60,459 bases of DNA from Pedobacter sp. (GTDB lineage Bacteria > Bacteroidota > Bacteroidia > Sphingobacteriales > Sphingobacteriaceae). The DNA lies in assembly GCA_025351765.1 (NCBI GenBank), contig JANXVH010000103.1, positions 1-60,459 of the forward strand. The letters are read 5' to 3'. Position 1 is the stretch's first letter, and every line of letters starts with the position of its first letter. Shown piece after piece: positions 44,056 through 53,014 of this stretch. The position numbers were made by a program, and so were the translations under genes. The notes beneath the pieces were generated by a model, which saw nothing but the letters and a program-made list of their open reading frames with translations, ran no database searches and had not been told where the DNA came from.

Positions 44056-44757
44056 ATGAGTATAACATTTAGGGCTTTTAAAGCCACCCACGATCGTGAG
44101 ACCTGTGAGAAATATCTTAAAGGTCATATAAGTGTGCTCGAGGATTATGGCATAACCAATATCACATCCAATAACAATCTGTGGATGTTTATGGATTGTG
44201 TCTATGGTGTAGTTGCCGAAGATGAGAACGGTGAATTGGTTGGGGGCATCAGGGTGCAGATCGCTGACGGGATAAACCAACTGCCAGTGGAAAAAGCTGT
44301 GGGATACATGGATCCTTCGCTTTACGAAATCGTAAGGCAATACATACCAGAAGGCGTAGGGGAATTGTGCGGTCTATGGAATGCTAAGAGTGTAGCTGGT
44401 ATGGGAATCAGTATCTTATTAACACGCGCAGGAATTTCTATTACCAACCAAATTACCTGTAAGACCTTGCTTGGTATTTGCGCGGGTTACACTTTAAAGA
44501 TGTTTAAGAAGGTAGGCTTCGTTGTTGATAATACATTAGGTAAAGGTGGGGAGTTTGTTTATCCCAATGAGAATTATATTGCATGGGTATTGGGTATTTT
44601 GAATGCTAAAGCCCTTGAAACCGCAGAGGATTACGACCGTGAACGCATGATCAGTCTCAGGAATACTCCGTTACAGCTTTTTACTGAGCCTTCAAAAGAT
44701 GGTACTGTTGATATTAATTATAACTTATTAATTCCACCATTAGATACAACATTATGA
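44056..44757 (+). CDS. GNAT-like acyltransferase, possibly N-acyl amino acid synthase type
   Basis: The 233-residue protein has an acyltransferase-like first half (GVVAEDENGELVGGIRVQI, with the beta-strand pair typical of GNAT folds) and a less familiar second half (GELCGLWNAKSVAGMG, then CKTLLGICAGYTLKMFKKVGF). The CKTLLGICAGYTLKMF segment looks like the pantetheine-binding helix region of GNAT or autoinducer-synthase-type enzymes. It has no signal peptide. It starts one base after the E1-nitroreductase stop and overlaps the kinase start by four bases, so it is tightly coupled to both. Acyl group and acceptor are unknown; an autoinducer-like product is a hypothesis. Confidence 0.6.
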   Translation: MSITFRAFKATHDRETCEKYLKGHISVLEDYGITNITSNNNLWMFMDCVYGVVAEDENGELVGGIRVQIADGINQLPVEKAVGYMDPSLYEIVRQYIPEGVGELCGLWNAKSVAGMGISILLTRAGISITNQITCKTLLGICAGYTLKMFKKVGFVVDNTLGKGGEFVYPNENYIAWVLGILNAKALETAEDYDRERMISLRNTPLQLFTEPSKDGTVDINYNLLIPPLDTTL

Positions 44758-46889
44758 CAATAAAAAAATGGGTTTTATTGTTGGTGCTTTTTATAGGGTG
44801 TCTTTTAAATACATCAGCTAATGAAATTATAATTAAGCGCGATAGTCAACGCATAAGTATTGGTGCAGACTTATATTATTTCATTGACAACACAAAAATA
44901 CTGGGTATTAATGAGATAGAAAAAGAAACACATTTTACTAAAAGCAGTAGTTCAGTACCCAACTTTGGGGTATTAAATGATGCAGTTTGGCTTAAATTTA
45001 CGGTTATCAACAATAGCGACGACAGTCATCTCAACCTGCAGATAGATCAGCCAGTGCTGGATAATATAACCTTGTATACCAAACTTAAAAACAATACTTA
45101 CTCGGTTAGCGAACTCGGAGAATCCTTTCCTTTCTATAAAAGATTATACGATAAAGACCCCTCTTTTATTTTTAATTTAGTTATACCAATTGGTGGCAAA
45201 GCCACATATTTTGTAAAGGTTCAAAGCACCGATAATATTCAGCTGCCCATATTTATAGGTAGTGAGAAAGTAATCTTAGAAGCATCACATAAAAAGTTCC
45301 TTATATCTGGACTTTATATAGGTATTATGCTATCCATGCTACTTTATAATATATTTATCTATTTTACGGTAAGGGATAAAAGTTATATATATTATGCTGC
45401 TTATATTATCTGTGTGATTCTGATACAGGTCAGCATACAGGGTTTCACCTTTCAGTTTCTTTGGCCAAATAACAGTACTCTTGCACTGTATAGCCCATTT
45501 ACTTTTACAATACTGGTGGGTATAACAGGGCTGCAATTTGAGCGGGTATTTTTGAAGACAAAAGAGTGGATGCCGAAGACCGATAGGTTTTCCATTTTTT
45601 TTATCTTACTCTATTTATCAGCATTTATGCTGGCGCTTTTTGGTCAGTTTGCACTTTCTTTCAGACTCATCGAAGTAGTGGCTTCTGCCACCTCCATGTT
45701 TATGTTTTATATGGCTGTTAGTATTAGCAGGAAAGGTTACCGTCCAGCTACATTCTTTTTAGTTGCCTGGTCGGTTTTCCTTGTGGGCATTATTATTTAT
45801 ACCTTGAAAGATTTTGGCATTCTTCCATACAATGATTTTACCTACTATACCATGCCGTTTGGATCAGCCCTCGAAGTAACACTGCTATCTTTTGCACTCG
45901 CTGATAAAATCAATGTATTTAAAAAGGAAAAAGAACAATCTCAGGCTGAGGCTCTAAAAGCAGTTACAGAAAACGAGCGATTAGTGCGCGAACAAAACGT
46001 TGACTTGGAAATTAAGGTGAAGAAACGTACAGAGGAATTGGAACTGGCCTTGACTGATTTAAAAGAAGCACAAAGCCAGTTGGTAGATTCAGAGAAGATG
46101 GCAGGTTTAGGTCAGCTTACCGCCGGTATCGCTCACGAAATTAATAACCCTATCAACTTTGTTACTTCCAATATTAAACCGCTTGAATTGGATATTCTTG
46201 ATTTAGATACGGTAATCAGTATGTACGAAGAGCTTGATTTAACTCGGGATATTGAACCTCAAATTACTAATATTGAATTGTTTAAAAGCCAGATAGATAT
46301 TGTATTTGTAAGAGAAGAAATCAAATCACTCTTATCCGGTATTGGTGAAGGCGCAAAAAGAACTGCAGAAATTATCCGCAGTCTTAAGAACTTTAGTCGG
46401 CTTGACGAGAATGACACTAAGCCAGTGGACTTGAACGAGGGCCTTGCTTCTACTCTGGTATTGGTTAAAAGTACGTTCCCCGACCATATGACGGTAGTTA
46501 AGGAGTTTGGTGACTTTCCAAATGTAGAGTGTTTACCCGGTAAGATAAACCAAGTTTTCATGAACCTGATTACTAACGCAGTACATGCTATAAAGTCTAA
46601 GAATGCAATAGACGAGGAAGGTGTGCTGACCATTAAGAGCTGGCAGGATGGGGAATACGTGAAAGTGAGCATCAAAGATTCAGGCACTGGCATGCCCGAA
46701 GAAGTAAAACAGCGTATCTTTGAACCTTTTTACACAACCAAAGATGTTGGCGAAGGCACAGGGCTCGGATTGTCAATAGTATTTAGAATTATAGAGAACC
46801 ATCACGGAAATATAGAGGTTAACACAAAAATAAATCAAGGAACAGAATTTATTATTACATTACCTATAAACACCAAAAAAACACCTTGA
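44754..46889 (+). CDS. Sensor histidine kinase with 7TMR-DISM input domain
   Basis: The 711-residue protein has a signal peptide (1-22) and an extracytoplasmic DISMED2 sensor domain (about 30-165). Seven membrane helices follow (about 180-385), then a coiled coil (395-445) and a kinase core. The phospho-acceptor is His461 in GIAHEINNP; the ATPase domain has NLITNAVHAI, DSGTGMP and GEGTGLGLSIV. DISMED2 domains resemble carbohydrate- or small-ligand-binding modules, so it probably senses an external ligand. It lies between the acyltransferase (four-base overlap) and the receiver-kinase gene (one base gap). Confidence 0.93.
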   Translation: MTIKKWVLLLVLFIGCLLNTSANEIIIKRDSQRISIGADLYYFIDNTKILGINEIEKETHFTKSSSSVPNFGVLNDAVWLKFTVINNSDDSHLNLQIDQPVLDNITLYTKLKNNTYSVSELGESFPFYKRLYDKDPSFIFNLVIPIGGKATYFVKVQSTDNIQLPIFIGSEKVILEASHKKFLISGLYIGIMLSMLLYNIFIYFTVRDKSYIYYAAYIICVILIQVSIQGFTFQFLWPNNSTLALYSPFTFTILVGITGLQFERVFLKTKEWMPKTDRFSIFFILLYLSAFMLALFGQFALSFRLIEVVASATSMFMFYMAVSISRKGYRPATFFLVAWSVFLVGIIIYTLKDFGILPYNDFTYYTMPFGSALEVTLLSFALADKINVFKKEKEQSQAEALKAVTENERLVREQNVDLEIKVKKRTEELELALTDLKEAQSQLVDSEKMAGLGQLTAGIAHEINNPINFVTSNIKPLELDILDLDTVISMYEELDLTRDIEPQITNIELFKSQIDIVFVREEIKSLLSGIGEGAKRTAEIIRSLKNFSRLDENDTKPVDLNEGLASTLVLVKSTFPDHMTVVKEFGDFPNVECLPGKINQVFMNLITNAVHAIKSKNAIDEEGVLTIKSWQDGEYVKVSIKDSGTGMPEEVKQRIFEPFYTTKDVGEGTGLGLSIVFRIIENHHGNIEVNTKINQGTEFIITLPINTKKTP

Positions 46890-46890
46890 T

Positions 46891-47970
46891 ATGAATGATA
46901 CAATTATAAAGGTTCTATATATTGACGATGAGGAGAACAACCTACTATCCTTTAAAGCTGCCTTTAGGCGAAAGTATGAAGTTTATACAGCCAACTCGGC
47001 ATCTGAAGGCCGGAAGATCTTGGAACACCTCTCTGTTCATGTAATCATCGCCGATCAGAAAATGCCACAGACTACGGGGGTTCAATTTTTTACAGAGATT
47101 GCTATAACTCATCCCGATCCAATTAGAATTCTACTAACTGGGTACACTGATATCCAAGCTCTTGGGCAGGCAATTAACGATGGGTATATTTATCATTATG
47201 TTACCAAACCATGGAATGAACTGGAATTGCACAACTCCATGAAAAATGCTTACGGCGCCTATAAATCGAGGTTAGACCTCAAGAATAAGATTGCGGAACT
47301 GGAAAAGACCAACGACGAGTTAAACCGTTTTATTTACAGTATATCACACGAACTTAGGGCTCCTCTGGTATCAGCAATGGGTATTGTTAATCTGGTTAAA
47401 ATGGAAGGCCTCTTTGAATCTAGTGGAGAATATTGGCCTTTGATTGAAACCTGCTCTATCAAACTGGATTATTATGTTCAAAAAACCCTTCAATATTACA
47501 AAAATAATAAAACCGATTCTGAGCATGTAGAAATAGATTTTAAAACCTTGATACCGGATTTGATAGAGGTTTATTCTTATTCAGATAAGGAAACTTATTT
47601 TTACACTGACATTAAACAGGAAATGCCATTTTATGGCGACTCCTTCAGGATTGAAGTGATTCTTGGTAACCTGATTTCCAATGCCATTAAATACCAGAAG
47701 GAGGATGAACAAAATAAAAAGGTAGAAATACAGGTAACGATATCAGCTACAGAAGCCGAAATTACGATAAGTGACAACGGAATGGGTATTTTAAATGAAC
47801 ACTTAGAAAAGATATTTACTCAATTCTTCAAAATTAAAACCAATCATGGTAGTGGACTAGGGTTGTTTATTGTAAAGGAAGCGTTGAATAAAATTGATGG
47901 AAAAATATCAGTAAGTTCAAGCAGCTTAGACGGTACAACATTTAAAATTACTATTCCCAATGTTAAATAG
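46891..47970 (+). CDS. Hybrid protein: N-terminal receiver followed by histidine kinase
   Basis: The 359-residue soluble protein has a receiver at 1-125 (acidic residues DDEE, Asp55 in IADQKMP, switch LLTGYTD, Lys in TKPW), a short linker helix, and a kinase core. His153 is in ISHELRAPLV, and the ATPase has NLISNAIKYQ, DNGMGI and GSGLGLFIVKEAL. The domain order receiver-then-kinase suggests an intermediate in a phosphorelay, its kinase controlled by phosphate from the upstream DISM kinase. The receiver resembles the two divergent stand-alone receivers. The 3' end overlaps the next gene by 11 bases. Confidence 0.92.
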   Translation: MNDTIIKVLYIDDEENNLLSFKAAFRRKYEVYTANSASEGRKILEHLSVHVIIADQKMPQTTGVQFFTEIAITHPDPIRILLTGYTDIQALGQAINDGYIYHYVTKPWNELELHNSMKNAYGAYKSRLDLKNKIAELEKTNDELNRFIYSISHELRAPLVSAMGIVNLVKMEGLFESSGEYWPLIETCSIKLDYYVQKTLQYYKNNKTDSEHVEIDFKTLIPDLIEVYSYSDKETYFYTDIKQEMPFYGDSFRIEVILGNLISNAIKYQKEDEQNKKVEIQVTISATEAEITISDNGMGILNEHLEKIFTQFFKIKTNHGSGLGLFIVKEALNKIDGKISVSSSSLDGTTFKITIPNVK

Positions 47971-48358
47971 GCAGAGAAAGTTATTGTTAATTGACGACAA
48001 CGAAGTTGATTTAAAGATCAACTCCAAGATCATCACCATATCGAAACTGTTCGAAGAAATTGTACTCTGCCAATCCGGCAAAGATGGACTTGCTTATCTG
48101 GCTAAGTATGCAGAAGATCCTGATGGTTTGCCTGATTTCATTTTACTGGATATTCAAATGCCTGAAATGGATGGATTTGAGTTTCTTGAGCGTTTTAAGA
48201 ATTTTCCAAAGGTGGTAACTGAAAAATGCCTTGTGGCTATGCTATCGTCTACACTAGATTTTGGCGATATTACGAAAGCCGAAGCTAATCCGCATGTAAT
48301 CACACTTTTAAAGAAACCATTGTTTCTGAAAGAACTGGAAGAGCTGCTTAAAAAGTAA
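47960..48358 (+). CDS. Single-domain response regulator
   Basis: The 132-residue receiver has DDNEVD at 12-17, phospho-acceptor Asp64 in LLDIQMPEMDG, a conserved Ser-Ser-Thr switch (MLSSTLD) and Lys in KKPLF. It has no output domain. It resembles the short receivers placed after hybrid kinases in Bacteroidota (Rcp1-like) and is a different subtype from the two receivers on the other strand. As the last gene of the operon it could be the final phosphate sink or the link to a distant output. It converges on the GH43 gene with a 14-bp gap. Confidence 0.9.
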   Translation: MLNRQRKLLLIDDNEVDLKINSKIITISKLFEEIVLCQSGKDGLAYLAKYAEDPDGLPDFILLDIQMPEMDGFEFLERFKNFPKVVTEKCLVAMLSSTLDFGDITKAEANPHVITLLKKPLFLKELEELLKK

Positions 48359-48372
48359 TTGGTAGTGTAAAC

Positions 48373-49419
48373 CTAATTGGGCGTAACTAAAACTTCTTTT
48401 GTACTTAAGGGAATGCCAAAATTGGGAGATCCGTCTTTATTCCACGTAAAGCGTTGCGCCCTTGGCGATCTAAAGTTCCCGCAGCCCTGTCCTGGTTGGT
48501 CGTTCGCATGGTATAAAATCCAATCTTCCTTGCCATCGACTGACTTAAAAAATGAATTATGCCCCGGTGCGTAAACTCCATTCTCTATTGATTTTGCAAA
48601 TACAGGTTGATTACGTTTTACCCATGCTTTTGGATCGAGTACATCACCCTTACCACTAAATATCAGCATACCTAACGTATACGAATCTGTCCAGCAACCA
48701 CTTGCAGAATAGATGAGGAAAAGCTTTGATTTGTGCATTAATATTTGAGGCCCCTCGTTTACACTAACATGAGGATCGGTATAAGATCCTTCTTTTTCCC
48801 AGGCGTAGGTGGGTGCAGACAACAATTGTCGTTCGCCGGATACCGTCCATGGGTTAGACATTTTCGCAATGTAAATGTTCTGCTGGGAGTTTCCATCTCC
48901 TTCCCAGCCAGACCAAAGCATATACAGTTGCTTTTTATATTCGAATACGGTGCCGTCTATTGCCCATTTATCTGTTTTATCGGCCACTTTACCTTTAAAT
49001 TCCCAGCTTCCTTTAAGCGGGTCTGCAGCAGCATTTTCTACCACATACATTCTATGGTGATCATTCATACCATCGTCGGCCGCAAAATACATGTACCACT
49101 TGTTATTAATAAAGTGAAGCTCAGGTGCCCATATTTCTTTAGAATAACTCGTATTGGCCGGTGGCCTCCAAATTACTTTTCGCTCTGCTGTTTTAAGATT
49201 TACCAGATTCTTAGTCTTCCATATCTCCAAACGGTTACCTGTAGTATTGGTATAATAATAATAACCGTCCTTATAAATATTCCATGGATCTGCACCTGAA
49301 GGCAACAATGGATTGTTAAATGTTTTAGGAGTAGGATCTTGAAATGCCTTAGATTTTAATCCATCACTTGAGATAAACAGTGCGGCAAAAACGAACAAGA
49401 ATAAGTAAATACGTTTCAT
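48373..49419 (-). CDS. Glycoside hydrolase family 43 protein, secreted
   Basis: The 348-residue protein has a signal peptide (MKRIYLFLFVFAALF) and a five-bladed beta-propeller of GH43. The catalytic base Asp is in the first blade (LLPSGADPW) and the likely general acid Glu in NEGPQIL near residue 220; the pKa-modulating Asp fits AIDGTVFE. GH43 enzymes split arabinan, xylan or galactan side chains. The sequence pattern (EIWAPELHFINNKWYMYFA) is common to arabinosidase-like members, but the substrate cannot be fixed. It is monocistronic and periplasmic or surface-exposed. Confidence 0.9.
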   Translation of the reverse strand: MKRIYLFLFVFAALFISSDGLKSKAFQDPTPKTFNNPLLPSGADPWNIYKDGYYYYTNTTGNRLEIWKTKNLVNLKTAERKVIWRPPANTSYSKEIWAPELHFINNKWYMYFAADDGMNDHHRMYVVENAAADPLKGSWEFKGKVADKTDKWAIDGTVFEYKKQLYMLWSGWEGDGNSQQNIYIAKMSNPWTVSGERQLLSAPTYAWEKEGSYTDPHVSVNEGPQILMHKSKLFLIYSASGCWTDSYTLGMLIFSGKGDVLDPKAWVKRNQPVFAKSIENGVYAPGHNSFFKSVDGKEDWILYHANDQPGQGCGNFRSPRAQRFTWNKDGSPNFGIPLSTKEVLVTPN

Positions 49420-49718
49420 AAATTGGATTGATTCCTTAAAGTAACGTGTTGTGCGATTTAAAGAAAGACAATAAAAAATTACGCATAATTCTGTAAATCA
49501 GTATAACTAAAGAAGAATTACGACCAATTAAATTAATCCTTATGCACAACCTTTGGATCAATTTGCGTCAATTTCTGGAAATTACCAAATCTGTTTTCAA
49601 ATTCTTTATAAAAGGTAAGAGATAGGTTTTCTAGAAGGCCGAAAACACCGAAACAGCGAAGGTGTGTTTTATAATCGTTTTATAGGGCTGGCACACACAT
49701 ATGGGTTTTAAAAGAGCT

Positions 49719-49796
49719 ACATAGGGGTTGCATAGGAGTTTACCTCCTTCTCGACTCCTATGTAAGTCCTATGTAACTCCTATTAGAGTCCTATAT
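49719..49796. repeat. 11-bp tandem repeat array with inverted arms in the 49.4-50.2 kb gap
   Basis: Four consecutive 11-mers (gactcctatgt, aagtcctatgt, aactcctatta, gagtcctatat) begin at 49753, 49764, 49775 and 49786. Two units in the opposite orientation occupy 49719-49740. The arms 49719-49739 and 49754-49774 match at 18 of 21 positions and could fold into a hairpin with a 14-nt loop. The region is non-coding and lies between the GH43 gene and the LytTR-type gene. Confidence 0.85.
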
Positions 49797-49954
49797 CTAT
49801 GTCTTCCATATAGGAGCTGTTCCGAACGCTTCCCTCTTCCATATTCGCAAATTATAAGTTGATCCCTGATCTGTCTGTTGTTAAAGCAGTAGTGACAGGC
49901 CAAAACTAAGGGATGATATCCCCTCGGGCACCATGATGGAGCGTGATGTTTACT

Positions 49955-50070
49955 TAAGTGTACAGATAATCTGTAAGTGTACAGTTGTTAGCTCTTAAGT
50001 GTACACATATCCGGTAAGTGTACACTTAAAAAAATGCGTATTTACACCATAAAAACATAAGTGTACACTT
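49955..50070. repeat. Five copies of TAAGTGTACA, candidate operator array
   Basis: Exact copies of the 10-mer start at 49955, 49974, 49996, 50015 and 50058, with spacings of 19, 22, 19 and 43 bp, near whole multiples of two helical turns. The fourth copy extends to the perfect 14-bp palindrome TAAGTGTACACTTA. The array ends 72 bp before the -33 element of the downstream regulator gene. The spacing suits dimer-binding proteins such as LytTR regulators, so autoregulation is likely. Apart from this array and the 11-bp repeats, 49420-50164 shows nothing else recognisable. Confidence 0.8.
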
Positions 50071-50141
50071 GAGTATTATGCAAATATTTATCGTTATTAT
50101 TTGTATGTTAAATGATTTTTAACAAAAAAACAATGTTTTTA

Positions 50142-50172
50142 TTGATTTTTAAGTATATTTTAATTAATTTTG
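50142..50172 (+). promoter_or_regulatory. Promoter of the LytTR-type regulator gene
   Basis: TTG (50142-50144) and TAATTTTG (50165-50172) are 20 bp apart, as in Bacteroidota promoters. The predicted transcript start, about 50178, excludes a TTG start at 50170 and supports the ATG at 50221. Confidence 0.65.
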
Positions 50173-50220
50173 TTTCAAATAAATCAAATAACCGAACAAA
50201 CCAGCCTAATCAAACCCAAT

Positions 50221-51042
50221 ATGGCAGCCATTCAAAAGCTTGCAGCACGCAGACCTGTTAAATATCGTGACCTAGGGGTCAGAGTTTTGATTTCCATGGT
50301 CATTTCCTACCTAATGACCCGGCAAGGTCGCTATGAACAGATCAGTGTAACCTTATCCCGCAATGGTTTTGTTTCTGCATTGATTACAGGAACGATCACG
50401 GCTTTCTTAATCATGTCCCTTATCAGGGCATTATCCCTTAAACTGGATAAGAAGTATCCATGGGATGGCGCGGCTGTACCTCGTTTGTTCTTACAGTATG
50501 CTATAGGATTGGGATTGGGTTTGGTGCTTGCGTTTCTTATCATGGCGCTTCATTATGTATATGTTCTTGATATGCCTTTTTTAGAAACAGGGTGGTTTGA
50601 AAGGTATGGAGCAACGATAACAATGTTGCTCGTCTTGCTAAACAATTATTATTTATTTTGGTACCTGGGTGTAAGATTTGATCTTTTAAATTTAGATCGC
50701 ATGGCGGAAATTAAGCCCAAAACTATTGAGTTTTCTAGCAACATACAATTGGTAATCCATGATGAGGGCATCAATAGAATTTATACATCAGAAGGAATGG
50801 AAGCCAGCACGCTCAGTTTGGAAGATATCAACAAAGACCTGGATCCTGTGCTTTACGAGCTTTTCCAAAAGAAGTGTATCATTTATCGGCCCAACATATT
50901 GGATGTTAAGCCTAAAAAAACTGGAGGATGGGAGGTACATCTTAAAATACCGCAATCGGTAGTAGTGCACATCAGCGAACGGCAAGGTAGCAGGTTACAA
51001 GGGTTTTTAGGCAAAAAACTGCCGGCGAAACCAGAAGGCTAG
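50221..51042 (+). CDS. Membrane-anchored LytTR-type transcriptional regulator
   Basis: From the ATG at 50221 the protein has 273 residues. Four membrane helices cover about residues 20-160 (for example [20 protein letters not shown] and [20 protein letters not shown]). The C-terminal 100 residues fit the weak LytTR pattern ([32 protein letters not shown], then [17 protein letters not shown]). Membrane-bound LytTR proteins bind DNA at direct repeats, which agrees with the five TAAGTGTACA copies upstream. It overlaps the convergent arsenite exporter gene by 36 bases. The membrane part is certain; the DNA-binding assignment is fair. Confidence 0.65.
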   Translation: MAAIQKLAARRPVKYRDLGVRVLISMVISYLMTRQGRYEQISVTLSRNGFVSALITGTITAFLIMSLIRALSLKLDKKYPWDGAAVPRLFLQYAIGLGLGLVLAFLIMALHYVYVLDMPFLETGWFERYGATITMLLVLLNNYYLFWYLGVRFDLLNLDRMAEIKPKTIEFSSNIQLVIHDEGINRIYTSEGMEASTLSLEDINKDLDPVLYELFQKKCIIYRPNILDVKPKKTGGWEVHLKIPQSVVVHISERQGSRLQGFLGKKLPAKPEG

Positions 51043-52068
51043 GTTGACCAATGCTATTAATGCAGGGACTTCTACTAAAGGGCCAATTACGCCCGCAAAT
51101 GCCTGACCTGAATTGATGCCGAAAATACCGATAGCAACCGCAATGGCGAGTTCAAAATTATTTCCTGTGGCTGTGAATGCTATGGCCGTGCTCCTGGAAT
51201 AATCTGCTCCAAAATGTTTACCTGCAAAAAAACTGATTACAAACATGAGGGAGAAGTAGATAACCAATGGTACAGCTATGCGAACAACATCCATTGGAAT
51301 TTTTACAATCATATTCCCTTTTAAACTGAACATCATTACGATTGTAAAAAGTAAGGCAATTAAAGTGATTGGTGAGATTAGCGGTACAAACTTGTTTTGA
51401 AACCATGCGTCACCTTTCAGTTTGATCAGGGAATACCTGCTGATAATCCCCATTCCAAATGGTAAGCCTAAATAAATGCCCACGCTCTTTGCGATCTCAG
51501 TAACAGTAATGTTTACCTCAAGGCTCTTGAGACCGAAATAAGGGGGTAGAATAGTAATGAAAATGTAAGCAAATACACTATAAAAAAGCACCTGAAAAAT
51601 ACTATTCAATGCGATAAGTCCCGCTGCGTATTCGCGGTTCCCTTCGGCTAGTTCATTCCATACCACAACCATTGCAATACAGCGGGCAAGGCCAATTAGG
51701 ATTACTCCCGCCATATATTCTGGATAATCTCTTAAAAATATTATGGCTAAAAAAAACATCAATAGTGGCCCAATTATCCAGTTAAGGATCAGCGAAATAC
51801 TTAGCACTTTAGTGTCTTTAAATACTTCGGCCATCTTTTCGTATTTTACTTTTGTCAGCGGCGGGTACATCATCAGGATAAGTCCGATTGCCAGCGGTAT
51901 ATTGGTTGTCCCACTAGAAAAGGAATTGATAAAACCAGACGAGGAAGGAATAAAATAGCCAATGCCTACGCCTAATGCCATAGCTATAAAAATCCAAAGA
52001 GTAAGGTAGCGGTCAAGAAAACCAAGTTTTTTTCGTTCTAATGTTGGCGTACACTTGTTTGCACTCAT
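51007..52068 (-). CDS. acr3: Arsenite efflux permease, ACR3 family
   Basis: The 353-residue protein has ten predicted membrane helices and the ACR3 signature [20 protein letters not shown] with the conserved transport Cys. The N-terminal [24 protein letters not shown] is typical. ACR3 expels arsenite (and sometimes antimonite) across the inner membrane. It is the last gene of the ars operon, one base after arsC, and its 3' end overlaps the opposing LytTR-type gene. Confidence 0.95.
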   Translation of the reverse strand: MSANKCTPTLERKKLGFLDRYLTLWIFIAMALGVGIGYFIPSSSGFINSFSSGTTNIPLAIGLILMMYPPLTKVKYEKMAEVFKDTKVLSISLILNWIIGPLLMFFLAIIFLRDYPEYMAGVILIGLARCIAMVVVWNELAEGNREYAAGLIALNSIFQVLFYSVFAYIFITILPPYFGLKSLEVNITVTEIAKSVGIYLGLPFGMGIISRYSLIKLKGDAWFQNKFVPLISPITLIALLFTIVMMFSLKGNMIVKIPMDVVRIAVPLVIYFSLMFVISFFAGKHFGADYSRSTAIAFTATGNNFELAIAVAIGIFGINSGQAFAGVIGPLVEVPALIALVNLAFWFRRQFFA

Positions 52069-52069
52069 T

Positions 52070-52492
52070 TTAACGTTTTAGGTTCTCGTTAACAAAGTTT
52101 TGAGCATATTTTCTAATCATTTCTCTAACCTCACGAAACTGTTCCATAACCGCTAAATCGTTTCCTTTGGCCTTTGCGGGATCTGGAAAGTTGTGATGAA
52201 GCTTTATCGCATTGGTCGGAAAATATGGACAGCTCTCTTTTGCATTGTCGCAAACGGTGATTACATAGTCGAAATCAATACCCATATATTCGTCGATGTT
52301 GTTTGACGTGTGTCCGGAAATATCAATTCCGTCCCCCTGCATAATTTCTATCGCCTTTGGATTAACTCCATGGGTTTCTATTCCTGCACTGTATATTTCT
52401 GCTTCATCTCTAGCGAAATACCTAAGGTAACCTTCAGCAATCTGACTTCTACAGCTATTGCCAGTGCACAGCACTAATACTTTTTTCTTCAT
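52070..52492 (-). CDS. arsC: Arsenate reductase, thioredoxin-coupled type
   Basis: From the ATG at 52490-52492 the protein has 140 residues; a longer reading overlapping the upstream gene is unlikely. The low-molecular-weight phosphatase loop CTGNSCR gives nucleophile Cys9 and Arg15. Two further cysteines in [13 protein letters not shown] provide the redox relay of the pI258-type enzyme, with thioredoxin as reductant. It reduces arsenate to arsenite for export by ACR3. Confidence 0.95.
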   Translation of the reverse strand: MKKKVLVLCTGNSCRSQIAEGYLRYFARDEAEIYSAGIETHGVNPKAIEIMQGDGIDISGHTSNNIDEYMGIDFDYVITVCDNAKESCPYFPTNAIKLHHNFPDPAKAKGNDLAVMEQFREVREMIRKYAQNFVNENLKR

Positions 52493-52502
52493 TTCTAATT
52501 GC

Positions 52503-52970
52503 TTAACAACATCCACCGCCAGGAGTACAACTGTTCGCTGTGCCTGCCAAATTAACCATTACTATTTTTGAATTTTCTTCAACACCACAGGCTTCTTTTG
52601 CCAAACATGCAGTCTGCTTAGCCAGCAATAGAAAGTTTGTCCCATCAAAACCTAAGTCATATTTGCCTATGGTTTCAGATTGATATTCTACTTCGATCTC
52701 CAAATCTTCCATGCCCAATACTTTTTCTGATAAGGCAATGATATTCAACAACTTTATTGCTTTTAAACGATGCTCAAAATCTTCTGCATTCCATAGTTGG
52801 AAATTAGCCACTTTTTCATGTCGCACTTTACCACCACAATCTATAAAGTCTTTGGTAATAATCCCTACTTCAGTAACATGGAAGTGCGCAGGAACCATTG
52901 TTCCATTTTCCACTTGAAAATTTACAACCTCGGTTTTAGAAAGAATCTCCTTTATTTTTGATAACTTCAT
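52503..52970 (-). CDS. DUF6428-like protein of the ars operon, cysteine-rich C-terminus
   Basis: The 155-residue protein has an N-terminal region (NFQVENGTMVPAHFHVTEVG) that may be cupin-like, with two His separated by one Phe. Its C-terminus has many cysteines (AKEACGVEE, then NSCTPGGGCC). It matches the uncharacterised family seen between arsR and arsC in Bacteroidota ars operons. The Cys-rich tail may bind arsenite, in the manner of a chaperone or sensor; this is inferred. It lies 44 bp after arsR and ten before arsC. Confidence 0.75.
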   Translation of the reverse strand: MKLSKIKEILSKTEVVNFQVENGTMVPAHFHVTEVGIITKDFIDCGGKVRHEKVANFQLWNAEDFEHRLKAIKLLNIIALSEKVLGMEDLEIEVEYQSETIGKYDLGFDGTNFLLLAKQTACLAKEACGVEENSKIVMVNLAGTANSCTPGGGCC

Positions 52971-53014
52971 AATTGATACTTATTACAATTTTACGATTGA
53001 TTAGTTGAAAAAAG

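Noticed and set aside
49719..50070. CRISPR array or iteron-type replication origin
   Set aside because: Units are 10-11 bp, partly without spacers, with no cas or rep genes nearby. They are short tandem repeats and a candidate operator array.
50170..50220. TTG start for the LytTR-type gene
   Set aside because: It overlaps the -7 box at 50165-50172, upstream of the predicted transcript start.
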